From Maylandia zebra (lineage: Eukaryota; Chordata; Actinopteri; Cichliformes; Cichlidae), in NCBI RefSeq assembly GCF_041146795.1, contig NC_135187.1, forward strand, positions 5,157,556-5,221,555: a stretch of 64,000 nucleotides of DNA. Reading direction: 5' to 3'. Each line of letters begins with the position of its first letter. Position 1 is the stretch's first letter. The position numbers and the translations under genes were made by a program. The notes beneath the pieces were generated by a model. The model had not been told where the DNA came from. It did not search any database and saw nothing but the letters and a program-made list of their open reading frames with translations. Below, one piece after another: positions 25,971-37,729 of this stretch.

Positions 25971-26391
25971 CAAGTAAGGTTTTGTTAATCTTGTGCTGCA
26001 CTTCATAGCTTTGTGCTGAGGCCACCACAGTTGTTGATTGTTTGTCGGCACTTTCACTATAGCTGAGCTAAATCAAATTTATCTAAACTGACTTGGGTCT
26101 TTGAGGGTTCCATGCATTTATTCTGAAAGAAACTCGGTCTCCTCATTAGAATCATAATAATTTTGATTTTAGACTTCACCCTTTAAACTCTCATGATCAG
26201 ACCTTTGTCCTAGAGTGACAGTTAAACATGTGCATTAAGTGTATTTAAAAATGTAAATCTGCAACTCTTCTGAAAATTGTGCCAGAAGCAACATCCTATA
26301 ACCACTGTTAAAGATAATATTATTAATGACACATTTCTAACATTTAAATGACAAAACTGTATGCAGTAAGGTGTCTGGAGATCTCAAAGTA

Positions 26392-27992
26392 CAGTGGGGC
26401 ATAAAAGTATTTAGTCAGCCACCGATTGTGCAAGTTCCCCCACCTAAAATGATGACAGAGGTCAGTAATTTGCACCAGAGGTACACTTCAACTGTGAGAG
26501 ACAGAATGTGAAAAAAAATCCATGAATCCACATGGTAGGATTTGTAAAGAATTTATTCGTAAATCAGGGTGGAAAATAAGTATTTGGTCAATAACAAAAA
26601 TACAACTCAATACTTTGTAACATAACCTTTGTTGGCAATAACAGAGGTCAAACGTTTACTATAGGTCTTTACCAGGTTTGCACACACAGTAGCTGGTATT
26701 TTGGCCCATTCCTCCATGCAGATCTTCTCGAGAGCAGTGATGTTTTGGGGCTGTCGCCGAGCAACACGGACTTTCAACTCCCGCCACAGATTTTCTATGG
26801 GGTTGAGGTCTGGAGACTGGCTAGGCCACTCCAGGACTTTCAAATGCTTCTTACGGAGCCACTCCTTTGTTGCCCGGGCGGTGTGTTTTGGATCATTGTC
26901 ATGTTGGAAGACCCAGCCTCGTTTCATCTTCAAAGTTCTCACTGATGGAAGGAGGTTTTGACTCAAAATCTCCCGATACATGGCCCCATTCATTCTGTCC
27001 TTAACACGGATCAGTCGTCCTGTCCCCTTGGCAGAAAAACAGCCCCATAGCATGATGTTTCCACCCCCATGCTTCAGTAGGTATGGTGTTCTTGGGATGC
27101 AACTCAGTATTCTTCTTCCTCCAAACACGACGAGTTGAGTTTATACCAAAAAGTTCTACTTTGGTTTCATCTGACCACATGACATTCTCCCAATCCTCTG
27201 CTGTATCATCCATGTGCTCTCTGGCAAACTTCAGACGGGCCTGGACATGCACTGGCTTCAGCAGCGGAACACGTCTGGCACTGCGGGATTTGATTCCCTG
27301 CCGTTGTAGTGTGTTACTGATGGTGACCTTTGTTACTTTGGTCCCAGCTCTCTGCAGGTCATTCACCAGGTCCCCCCGTGTGGTTCTGGGATCTTTGCTC
27401 ACCGTTCTCATGATCATTTTGACCCCACGGGATGAGATCTTGCGTGGAGCCCCAGATCGAGGGAGATTATCAGTGGTCTTGTATGTCTTCCATTTTCTGA
27501 TGATTGCTCCCACAGTTGATTTTTTCACACCAAGCTGCTTGCCTATTGTAGATTCACTCTTCCCAGTCTGGTGCAGGTCTACAATACTTTTCCTGGTGTC
27601 CTTCGAAAGCTCTTTGGTCTTGGCCATGGCGGAGTTTGGAGTCTGACTGTTTGAGGCTGTGGACAGGTGTCTTTTATACAGATGATGAGTTCAAACAGGT
27701 GCCATTCATACAGGTAACGAGTGGGGGACAGAAAAGCGTCTTACAGAAGACGTTACAGGTCTGTGAGAGCCAGAGATTTTCCATGTTTGAGGTTACCAAA
27801 TACTTATTTTCCACCCTAATTTATGAATAAATTCTTTACAAATCCTACCATGTGGATTCATGGATTTTTTTTTCACATTCTGTCTCTCACAGTTGAAGTG
27901 TACCTCTGGTGCAAATTACTGACCTCTGTCATCATTTTAGGTGGGGGAACTTGCACAATCGGTGGCTGACTAAATACTTTTATGCCCCACTG
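26392..27992 (-). mobile_element. Tc1/mariner element copy 2 (1601 bp), in intron 1 of gene 1
   Basis: The terminal inverted repeats CAGTGGGGCATAAAAGTAT and its exact complement are intact. TA duplications lie at 26390-26391 and 27993-27994. It is oriented antisense to the GPCR gene and splits a roughly 9.6-kb intron. It is nearly identical to copy 1 throughout, including the long terminal repeats. Confidence 0.96.
26607..27627 (-). pseudogene. Tc1 transposase with a 2-bp frameshift
   Basis: The start codon is at 27627-27625 and the normal stop at 26609-26607. The N-terminal helix-turn-helix region and the first catalytic Asp (WSDETK) are in one frame. At about 27076-27077 two bases present in copy 1 (the GT of CCTACTGTGAAGC) are missing, shifting the frame just after NTIPT. 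The remainder, with the QHDNDPKHT Asp and NPIENLW Glu and the full C-terminus ending in VTKY, is intact in the other frame. The 1021-bp length against the expected 1023 agrees with one 2-bp deletion. It is a single-lesion pseudogene whose lesion differs from that of copy 1. Confidence 0.94.
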
Positions 27993-27994
27993 TA

Positions 27995-29322
27995 TATAAA
28001 GACTCTTCACACACCCCAAAAGCCACTTGGTACCATTTCGGCAGTTTTCTGAGCAGGTCAGGGGATTTTTTTCCACTTGCACGGGAGGTCTGTGGAAAGT
28101 GTTTGAAGTGCCTGAAATATTTTTAGCATGTAAGCAACATAGCTAGCAACACTGCACTGCATTAGTGCACATATAGAGAAGTCTCTAAAATATTAGTTGA
28201 CCTAGAACTTTCAGGAAGGAAATAAGACATGCTTCTGAAACAGTTCACCTACATGTGAATAATGGAGAAGTGTAAACACGACTGTGCAGATAATCCGCCC
28301 GTATGTTATGGGACGAAAGAAACTGACTGGCTGTTTTCCAGTGTTTAAAATACCCACACCTGTGACCTGGGACTAATGAATGCATACATTTATCTACTTA
28401 AAGTGGTTCTTATTCTGCTTTTCATTATTTTCTGTCTTATACCGTTATAATCATGCAAGCTCAACTTTAATATGACTTCAAATACAGTTGTCTCTGTATA
28501 TACACAAGTAACCTGTGTCTCGATAAGCAGTGTTGAGAGGACTGTAAAGCGAGACAAGCACACAGCCAAAAAGCCAAAAACCTTTATTTAGTTAAAGGGA
28601 AACACAGGCATCCATAAAACACACAGGAGCTAAACTAATACTTTGGAAAAACTCAGGAGCCAACCAGAGCAGAGCCTTAGTGTGTTCCAGAAAGAGAGTT
28701 TACTTCAACGCTGAGTCAGTTACGGCGTTACAGACTCTGTGAACTTAACTGGATAGTTTCTCTTTGAGTTTATCTCTGATTCCTTCCTTCCTGCTGCTCC
28801 TGCCGCTGTCAAAGTTCAGAGCGAGGTGAATTATTCTGCAGAAATTGATCCTGATATCCCAGTAAAATGTGGGTTTGTTCCACTGACAACTTCATGGTTA
28901 ATAAAAATAGTAAGTGTGGGAACAATGATTACATCACAGATTTATTCTCAGCTCAGAGTTAAATCTTCAGACTATCGGACAGTTTCCTTGCAGTGGAACT
29001 GAAAACTCAGAGTTGCTGATTAAACTCAGATTGTTCAGTCTGCTTCCTGGAATACGGACTAAAAAAGACAGGAGTGAAAACGAGACAGACAGTCACAGAA
29101 ATAAACTGAAAACAAGAGAAAAAACAAAACCAACAACCAAAGTAAAACAGGAAGTGAACAGACAAGCAAACAGGCAATACTAAAAAAAAGAAGACAGTAA
29201 AACAGAAAAAGGAATATTAAACATTTAAAACCATCTATAGGAGAACAGGATTATAACGTATAAAGACAGAGCTGAAAAAGAGTGGAAGGAAAAAATATAT
29301 ATAGATATACATATACACACAT
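27995..29322. other. Intron 1 of GPCR gene 1, remainder
   Basis: AT-rich, with no recognised element apart from a possible old repeat at about 28540-28800. Confidence 0.4.
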
Positions 29323-29490
29323 AAGCAGCACGGTGAGCTCATGATTAGCACTGTTGCCTCACAGCAAAAATGTCCTGGGTTTAAATCCACCATCTGCATC
29401 ATTGCATGTTCTCTTTGTGTCTGTGTGGGTACTCACAGGTACTCCAGCTTGGGGTTAGGTTAATTGGTTATTCTATATTTCCTATAGGTA
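29323..29490 (+). repeat. tRNA-headed SINE fragment
   Basis: The sequence 'gcagcacggtgagctcatg-attagcactgttgcctcacagc' followed by 'tcctgggtttaaatcc' resembles tRNA A and B boxes, then 'tgcatgttctctttgtgtctgtgtgggtact' as in fish SINEs with L2-type bodies. A related copy lies at 34069-34265. Confidence 0.65.
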
Positions 29491-29826
29491 TGAATATGAT
29501 GTATAAAACAGGGCTCCAAAACTAAAAAACAAACTAAAACTCGGGGATCTGCAGAGCCATGTGAAACCATGGACCTGCTCTAAACATTTTTCCTGCTCTT
29601 TAGTCTTTAGGATGTCAGCGAGGTCATATGCTGATCTCATGCCTAACTGTATACAGATAGGCTCCATCAATCAGAAAAAAGTTGGCTTATAGGTGGAGTC
29701 TGTGAATCTATATTTGTTTTTTAATATAGACTCTTGTGTTTTCTTCCCGTCTCTCGGTTGAATTACACAATAAGTAACATGCCTGACATTTTGGCCCTTT
29801 TCTGTTTTCTCTTTTCCAGCCACACA

Positions 29827-32818
29827 ATGTTTCCAAATACTTCTCTGCCCACCCACACACTCAAGTCTTCTAAGGATGACCAGGCGGTGGACATTGATGC
29901 CATCATGGACAATGTCAGCATCATCCTGTACACACTGACTGTTGTACTCGGCATCACAGGGAACTCTGTGGTGATCTGGGTGGCTGGATTCAAACTTAAG
30001 GTAGATATGGAGTGTGTCATATATTTGAAATAACTTAATATTTACAGTTTAATATTTTACAACTCCCTATAAGACTGCAGGTTTTCACTGCAGGTAACAT
30101 GTATGTGTAACATTGCATGTGACAAATAAAGGCGGGATTTATTGATTGATTGATAAGCGTCAGTAACATTTGGGTAATAACATATTGGGATAGAAGACAG
30201 CACAGATATGTGACTTTGTCAGTGTCACAGCACCAACACAGGAAACCCAAAGCAACTTAAAATAAAAGAAAACAACAACAACAATTTGTCCCCTGCTTGT
30301 AACTTTTGCAGGGAGCTGTAACCGGGATAATTCACTTGAGTATAGGGGCTCTTTTCTTTGTTACATAACATAAGATTCACACTCATATAAACACTAGCTG
30401 TTTTTGCTAATGCTAAAACTTTGTAAGATGATTTAAAATGTGGGATTATTCATGAAAAGTGATACAAATTAAAAATGCAATTCTAGTCAACATTTTATCT
30501 CACGCAATCCTTTTTTAATTTAACCTTCAAAATAGGCAAAACTCGCGTATAAGGAAATCAACTTAAGTCCTAAAAAGCTTATGTCCAAGTGTGTCATAGC
30601 TAAAGAAATAAGAGTTTGGCAAAGGGTTAACAAGAGAAGTAATGATCAGTGAGCAGAAACTTGGCTCTGTGAAGAGAAAGAGGAATAATAATGTCTTGTC
30701 TTGTCTTGAGAGTGTCGATGGAGAAGTACAGAGACAGTCAGAAGTAGTTGTTCTGTGTCTTTGTGGATTTAGACAAAGCATATGATAGGTTCCATGAGAG
30801 GAACTGTGATACTGTATGAGGAAGTCAGGAATGGTAGAGAAGTATGTGAGGGTGGTGCAGGACATGACGACATGAGGACAGTGAGATGGTGGTAGGATGT
30901 GTGATAAGAGTTACAGATGGGTTGAAGGCATCAGGAATCTGGGCCCTTTTTGTTTGAAGTAGTGCTGGACAGGCTGAAAGATGAAACCAGGCAAGAGTCT
31001 CTGTGGACTGTGATGTTTGCAAATAACATTGTGATCATAGTGAGAGCAAGTGAGCCTGGAGAGGTGGAGGTATGCTCTGGACAGATGTGGAATGAAAGTC
31101 AGTAAAATCAAGACCAAATACATGTGTGTGAAACTGATGGACATGCAGGGAGTCGAGATATTTGAACTCATCTGCCTTCACTACCTGTGTTCAACTATCC
31201 AAACTGACAAGAAAAAACAGAGAAGAAGAAAGTAGCAAGAGTGAAAGAGGAGATTTACAAGAGAAGGTTTAGTGAGACATGCTATGATTAATGGTTTGAA
31301 TACAGTGACATTAACGAAAAGACAGGAGGCTGAGTGAAGAGCTGAAGATGCCAGGATTTTTATTGGGAGTGATCAGAATGAACAAGATTAAAAATTAGTA
31401 CATCAGAGAAACAGCTGGGGCTGAGCAGTTTGGAGGCAAAGGGGGAAAAGATGAGGAAAAGAGGAAACCCACCAAGGAGGCGAATCCTAAAGGAATCCGT
31501 GAATCTGTAAGAAGAAGAAATGAGGAATTACTCACAACACATTATGCCTGACTGGGGATTTGTTGCTTGTAAAAGTGGATAGTGTGGCTAAATTTATATA
31601 TAAATATATGTTTAACTAACAGTTTTGAATGTGGTCAGTCCACTGAGTAGTCAGTTGTTATTGTTGCAAACATATCGATCCCCTCTACCTGACCCAATAG
31701 GACATGGTTAACACTTTTCTCAAGGTACTTACTTTACCCTGCAGGACAGCACTAGTAATGGGTGGTTACCAGGTTTAAGGTCAAACTGTTTCCAGGTAAA
31801 AACAGCAGATGAGGGCGCGTACTAGTGATGCACAAATGATAATGGCAATTCAGTGCCATCAAAATCTTTGATTTTCTTTATGTTCCTGTTATCATTGTTG
31901 TTTTATTTTCTTCTTCATCCACAGCCAAAGGTCACCAACGTGTGGTTGGTGAATCTGGCGATAGCAGACCTGATCTTCTGCTTTACACGAGTTTTCTCTC
32001 TCACTAAGAAGCTCTTCTTTGAGCACTGGCCTTTTGGTCTCTTCGTCTGCAAGTTCAATGGCTTCTTCAAATATGCCAACATGTTCTGCTCTGTCTTCCT
32101 GCTGGCTGTGATCAGTCTGGATCGAGTGCTCTGCATCTGGCAGCCCATCTTCACAAAGCGTCGACGCACCATGTGGGTAGCGAGGATGGTGGCGGTCTGC
32201 GTCTGGATCGCAGCGATCCTCTTCAGCATTCCCTACTTCATCCATCGCCAAGTCTACCTGGGCAAGAAGAACCTAAGTAAGTGCTCTGTGGATCCGAAGG
32301 AGAAGGCAGAGGGGTACAACAGCACCAAAGCTGCTCTCTACTCCATCCGCTTCCTGTGTGGCTTCATATTTCCCTTCATGGTGATTCTGGTCTGTTATAT
32401 CTTGGCCGCTGTAGGAATCAGACGCACCCGCCTCTCAGGGAAATCCCGCCCCCTGCGTATACTCGCAAGTTTGGTCATTGCCTTCTTCCTGTGTTGGGCA
32501 CCTTACCATTGCCTCTTACTGGTGAAGATGGTGGACAATAAAAATGCAGTGGTGAAAATCTGGTACCCTGTAGCAAAGGGTGTTGCCTACTTTAACAGCT
32601 GTGTGAACCCATTGTTGTACTTCTGCATGGGGCTAGATGTGAGGGGGCGATTCAGGCAGAGTCTGATGGGTGTTTACAAAAGAGCTCTGGCAGACGATGT
32701 TGATGGACAGACATCTCACTCCAACGATCGCTCTTTGGATGAAACCTCGGTGTCAAAGCACAGCACTCTCATAGCGGAGGGATCAGGTCTGACAGCAATG
32801 GGTGTGGCTAAAGTTTAA
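29827..32818 (+). CDS. Chemoattractant-type GPCR 1 (FPR/CMKLR1-like), two coding exons
   Basis: Exons are 29827-30000 and 31925-32818, joined in phase 0 (donor AAG/GTAGAT, acceptor CCACAG/CCAAAG), giving 355 residues. The 5' exon begins at an acceptor (CTTTTCCAG, 29819), with A at -3 of the ATG. It is a seven-transmembrane receptor of the plasma membrane. The N-terminus has an N-glycosylation site (NTS). GN at 45-46 lies in TM1, LAIAD with Asp73 in TM2, Cys100 pairs with Cys178 in loop 2, DRV (124-126) replaces DRY, CWAP (248-251) is in TM6 and NPLLY (286-290) in TM7. RFLCGF and FFLCWAPYH and the C-terminal style resemble chemerin and formyl-peptide receptors, which couple to Gi in leukocytes. 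The exact orthologue is unclear, so no symbol is given. The tail is Ser/Thr-containing. An AATAAA at 33271-33276 could end the transcript. Confidence 0.9.
30075..30155 (+). repeat. LINE 3' tail with (TTGA)n
   Basis: 'cattgcatgtgacaaataaagg...' followed by ATTGATTGATTGAT is a typical LINE end, inside intron 2 of gene 1. Confidence 0.5.
30690..31520 (+). pseudogene. LINE reverse transcriptase remnant in GPCR gene 1 intron 2
   Basis: A decayed non-LTR retrotransposon RT. Motif A is visible as FVDLDKAYDR (about 30758-30790), then VVQD around 30855. The catalytic box that should read FADD is now FANNIVI (around 31015-31035). MKVSKIKTKYMCV follows at about 31090-31130, and near 31361-31480 remains of the C-terminal region are seen. 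Frameshifts and stops interrupt it. Both catalytic Asp codons have become Asn, so it is dead. The clade is not certain. Confidence 0.75.
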
Positions 32819-32848
32819 GTTTTCCCTCTATTGATCCTGAAGCTTGGT

Positions 32849-33208
32849 AAATGGCCTGCATGGTAAATGGCCTGCATTTGTATAGCGCTTTTCTAGTCCA
32901 TAGGACCCCAAAGCGCTTTACACTACATTCAGTCATTCACCCATTCACACACACATTCACACACTGGCGATGGCAAGCTACATTGTAGCCACAGCTGCCC
33001 TGGGGCGCACTGACAGAGGCGAGGCTGCCGGACACAGGCGCCACCGGGCCCTCTGACCACCACCAGTAGGTGGCAAACATGGGGTTAGTATCTTGCCCAA
33101 GGATATTTGACATGCAGCCAGGAGGGAGCCTGGGATCGAACCACCGACCTTCTGATTAGTGGCTGACCTGCTCTGCCACCTGCTCTGCCACCTGAGCTAC
33201 AGCCACCT
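32849..33208 (-). repeat. tRNA-derived SINE, full or nearly full
   Basis: Read on the minus strand the head 'ggtggctgtagctcaggtgg' and the later 'ggtggttcgatccc' look like Pol III A and B boxes. The body follows and ends in 'aaagcgctatacaaatgcaggcc'-like sequence. It lies just 30 bp after the gene 1 stop, so it probably forms part of the 3' UTR. Two internal tandem duplications are visible: 'ggtaaatggcctgcat' and 'ctgctctgccac'. Confidence 0.7.
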
Positions 33209-34068
33209 TGCAGGACATGTTTCAAACCTATCACAATATCATCATTATATGATACGTACACTGGTAATGAAATAAATAGAAAGTCTTCACCTATGATTGG
33301 ATTGATCCACAGTGGCTCAAAAAAAAAAAAAAAAAAAAAAAGGAGCTGTGAGAAGTGTTTGTGTCCACCTTAACCTGGATTAGCTGGGTTGATGTATCAC
33401 AAGAGAGGATAAGGACAAAATGAGTATATTGGATAAATTATCAAACTGACACCCCTCCATGATATCAAAGTACTACACGATTGTGGCATTATTATTATCC
33501 ACACCAACCTAGGGACTAAAGAACCAGATTTAAACAGGTAAGTTTATGTGGATAAAATAATTCAAGAAAACAAAGAAAAAATATGTTTAGATTAGACAAG
33601 AGGGCAGCATACTAATAATCAGCTAATGCTAACAAGCTTGAATAGCTAGGGTCACACACTAACACAGAAGCCTGTCAGACAATGCTCAATGATATACAGA
33701 CGTCTCGGACAGCCTGCTTGTACAGTTACTGCACAGTTTTATTTTTCATGTTTGTTTTGTTTGTTCAACAAAGAGAAAATAGTCTGACTCCAGATGAAAA
33801 GTGTACTTAAAAAAATAAAGATGGTCACTTTGTACTTGATTTCGGCATAGTGGGCAAAAAATATTTAAACAACTAATGTTGTAATGCAAGTACTGGGACA
33901 CTCCTTCTTTCACATTTTCCTTCTCAAACCAGATTTTATTTCCTGGTGGTGCATTTGAAAAATTCCAAAATGTGAGCAAGTCATTTTTGAAAATATTTAT
34001 TTTTAAGAAAAAGCTATTGTGTTGTAGATATATTGCAAAGCTGTTTTACATTTTATGTTGTTCAAAGT
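33209..34068. other. Probable 3' UTR/intergenic, no gene
   Basis: It contains a poly-A run (33319-33341) and an AATAAA (33271-33276). The rest is AT-rich. Confidence 0.4.
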
Positions 34069-34265
34069 GGGCAGCACGTGATATAGTGGTTAGCACTGTG
34101 GCCTCACTCACAGGCCAGTGTGGAGTTTGCTTGTTTTTCCTGTGTTTGTGTGGGTTCTCTCTGGGTACTCTGCATTCCTCCCACAGTCCACAGACATGCA
34201 GATAGTGGTGTTAGGTTAACTGGTGACTCTATATTGCCCATAGATGTGAGTGTGTTAGTAGAGCC
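34069..34265 (+). repeat. tRNA-headed SINE fragment
   Basis: 'gggcagcacgtgatatagtgg', 'tggagtttgcttgtttttcc', 'gtgggttctctctgggtactc' and 'ggttaactggtgactctatattgcc' in order match the same family as 29323-29490. Confidence 0.7.
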
Positions 34266-36400
34266 CTGGATGTCACATTTCTGAGTTGTGTTTTTGAACA
34301 TGTAATTGAAGTCACAGAAGAAAAGTGGAACTGTGATGAAGCAGAGGGAAGTGAGACTACTAAAAGAAAAGCCAGTAATAGCTTTAGTCATGACTCTGTC
34401 TTGTGTATAGAGGTCATTCTGAAAGTTAGATGAATGGAAACTGTGCAGTGTACCAAGCTGCATCGTGTGGTTTTTGTTTTTCGTCTTTTTTTGTTACCAT
34501 GAGAAATGCGTCAAAAGTATTTCATCCATCCTGTGTGTATCTTACTGCTACTTAAGAGGGAGAGTGGGCTGAGACTTTTATGGCAGTCAAATATTATGAA
34601 CATGGAATCTAGTTAATATCAATCCATAGCAACCAGCTTATAAAACACAGCACCAGAGTATTTACTCAGCTGCTTACACATCACTAACTCTGTTTACAAT
34701 AAAACCGTTTATCTGAAACCTGCTGTTCCTTTTGTTTAATAACATTTCTGCCATAAAAATATGATTAAAGCTAAACGGAGTAGCTGCAATGATGTGCACG
34801 TGGGTTTTTGTAAATAACTGAAATATAACATATGACTTTGTAAATAGCACTGTCTATGGGATTATATTGATAAAGTTTAATTTTGAAGTGTCATTGTGCG
34901 AAGGTCTGCAATATGTCTGTGCTTTAAGAAACAGTGTTCATTAAAAACTGAAAAAATAAAATTGCTTTTGTGTTTTATGTTTACAATAAAAAGCTCAACT
35001 ACTAATTGAAATCCTTCTGACATTCAGTGTAAATCACACAGGAAGTAAACGTGTTCAAGTTGTATTATATGGACGGAGATATTTCTCTTTGACATAGTGC
35101 ACCAGAGTTTGCTTCCTTTTACAGATTTGCCACTGAATTTCCACAACCATAACCTTAACCATACTGAAGCTAACATGCACAGACAATAACACTAACATTC
35201 AGCTTATAAACTATATTTTATACCTTTGTGGAGATGAACAACATCAGTGTTCTTGTCTGGGGATATGTAGGTTAAGACATAAATTACAATGATGTAAGAT
35301 TAAGACATACTTCATCACATGACCTGGTTCTTTGGCTTTTGGCATCATGAAGAGAAGCTGGGGGTTATCAGACTCTTCTACTGTGTTGAACTGCCATTTA
35401 TGAATTCTGGAGGGCAGTACAATGTAAAAACTTTTATTTGGCCCTTTGTCAGTTACATTTCTTAAAGAACAAATAACTACTCAAACTGAACAAAAGTGGC
35501 ACTTTTTATTTTGCTTCAAATAAATCTCTAAATGAGCAACTTGACTTTCTGTCTTGAAAAATTGAAATGGAGCTAAGCTCTAGATTCCCACTGGCCTCAT
35601 TGTGGTGTGGCTCAGCCCTAAACAAGCTGGCTAAATCAAAACGAAACTACGTATTGACAAGTATCTTGCCTTCAAACAGAAAGCTATAATATGTGAAATG
35701 AAATGGGGGAAAAAAGCAAAGAGGATGTGATCTGATTATTTCTGCGAAACCACTGTTCAGAAGAAGCTTTCAGGAGAAGAGGAAGCTTTTATTTAGAAGA
35801 ACATTATTACAGACACTGTCCTCATTTTGGATATTTCTTGTCTGCTACTTTCACTGAATCAGACTTTAAAGACTTTGAAGCCATATGTCACAGTGGCTGG
35901 TGTCCCCTTCTTAGATATAATGCATGTGCACATACTACCACCTATATATGAAGTAGTGGATTACAGTTTCTGTAGTTTACACATAAAAACAGTCAAAGAT
36001 TTTATGTGTAACTAAAAGTAAAATGTTAAATGTGTTTGGAGTACCTCTGACTTGGTAACAATAGCCAAACCAAAATTTTCATATTGATGCCAATACTATT
36101 ATTTGGCGTGAAGGCTGCCACATAAATTGGTTCAAATGTGAAGGAGGGAGGAGGAAAATGCTCTACTTCGACTCGTAACAAATCCTTTAACATATTTTAC
36201 ATTTTTTGTGAATGAGTTAATGTTGTTTGCTCGTTGGGTGTTGTTTTGAAAGTACCTGGAGTTGGGTGAACATCAGCACCTTTAACTAATATTATTTTTC
36301 TATTATGTTCGAGTCATGAAGTGTTATAAATACAGGAAATATCCAGATCCAATTTTAAAGCTAAAAATAACATTTAAAGTAAGTTAAAAATCAAATCAGT
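34266..36400. other. Intergenic, nothing recognised
   Basis: AT-rich; short frames without domains. Confidence 0.4.
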
Positions 36401-36451
36401 GTCATTGTCAGGGCTCTGTGTGCGAGCAGGCGGCGAGGGAGGAGGATCCAA

Positions 36452-37729
36452 TAGTGATTTGACGTTCTGTATCGAGGCTTCGAAGCTTGTGTCGAGTAAT
36501 TGAGGGGGCGTTTCCGCCATGCGCGTATCGAGGCTTGCTTCATTTATGGGAGGAGCTGAAAATGATGACGTCCGAAGCCTCGCTGCCCGGCTGTACCACG
36601 TGACTGGTTCATGAAGTGGTTCGAACTTTGCCGCGAGATATGACAGCGATATAAACCCCTCAGACTTCATTCAAAATGTGGGTGTTTGATGGAGAGTTGC
36701 GGTTAGTGAGAGTTTGGAGACAGTTTTGAGGTTTATGAGAGTGAGGAGAGAAAGTCAGGAGAGAATGGAGCCAGCTAAGAAGAGGAGGATGTCCTCCCCT
36801 GTGTTTTGATCTTATTCCTCCCAACAAGGTATGTAAATTTCTACAGAAGATGTATTTTCATAATACTGATGGTGCAATACAATTTATGTTAAGTGGCTTT
36901 ACTTTTGTACAAGGTGAAGTGTTTGCTATGTGCCAGGGAGCTGGGATATAACAACAACACCTCATCCATGCTTAGGCACTACAGAGCTTTGCATGAGAAT
37001 AAGGGGAACACAGATTGTGGAGCAAGACCAGGTGAGCCATCAAATGCCATGATAATATAGCATGCAGTAATGTTACTAAATGATATAACAATATTATACA
37101 GCTGTAATAGGTTACGTGTGTGATATTTATATTTGTGCTTTGTCTTTATTGTCTTTCCTCAGGAGAACAATCTCAAATAGATGAAGACCTGGTTAGCATG
37201 GTGATTGAGGACTCCCAGCCATTTAGCATTGTGGAGGACAAAGGATTTAAAAGATTTGTTAAATCATTAAATCCTAGCTATGTTCTCCCCACTAAAAAGG
37301 TCATAAAAGCAGTGGAAATTTAGTTTTTACAGAATAAAATGTGAACAGGCAGGACTGAGGCTCAAAGCCTCAGTGTGTAGCTGTCCATACCTCAACGTTA
37401 CAAAAGCACAACCACTGTCCACACCCCACCTCACAGTAAATGATCATTTCCATTTTAAGCATTTCCAAATAATCATTTTCCATACTGCCAGTATAAATAT
37501 ACAAAGTATACTGCCATCACTACAATATACATGTTTTACACACTCCTTTTGTTGTTGACATTTACAGGCAGTGTGCAAGAGGCCATACTTCAAATTCTTG
37601 CCAACTAATATTTTTACGTCCTGTAGATGTCCTACTAGAGCAAATGAAGCTTCAAGACGCTTTGCGCTGGGGTGAACCAATTGGATGAAAAGCTTCAATG
37701 CTTCATGAAGCTTCATCTGCCCATCACTA
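36452..37729 (+). mobile_element. hAT element copy 1 (1278 bp), internally deleted
   Basis: GGATCCAA occurs on both sides (36444-36451 and 37730-37737), the 8-bp target duplication diagnostic of hAT. Ends are TAGTGAT... and ...ATCACTA, with sub-terminal GAAGCTTC-type repeats. It carries only the N-terminal BED part of a transposase. It is the same element as the copy starting at 55506, and it lies in the 3' part of LTR copy C. Confidence 0.92.
36765..37323 (+). pseudogene. BED-zinc-finger N-terminal hAT transposase remnant, broken
   Basis: Three exon-like blocks are seen: 36765-36828, 36914-37031 and 37163-37323, with GT/AG boundaries (AACAAG/GTATGT, ACAAG/GTGAAG, CCAG/GTGAGC, CTCAG/GAGAAC). 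The second block encodes CLLC...HYRALH, a C-X2-C...H-X4-H BED finger. In the first block a short deletion relative to copy 2 removes the WEH codons and creates an early stop, so this copy is non-functional. The catalytic core is absent from both copies. Confidence 0.75.

Noticed and set aside
27083..27646. Plus-strand frame of 187 codons in Tc1 copy 2
   Set aside because: Antisense shadow of the transposase.
31853..31924. Upstream extension of GPCR gene 1 exon 2 as a separate start (MPSKSL...)
   Set aside because: This is the intron's polypyrimidine tract read as protein. The acceptor at 31923-31924 and the paralogous first exon show the real structure.
31892..32251. Minus-strand frames opposite GPCR exon 2 (and 47677-47976 opposite gene 2)
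   Set aside because: Shadows of conserved receptor codons.
33150..33208. tRNA-like A/B boxes on the minus strand
   Set aside because: They are the head of a SINE; there is no cloverleaf with acceptor stem.
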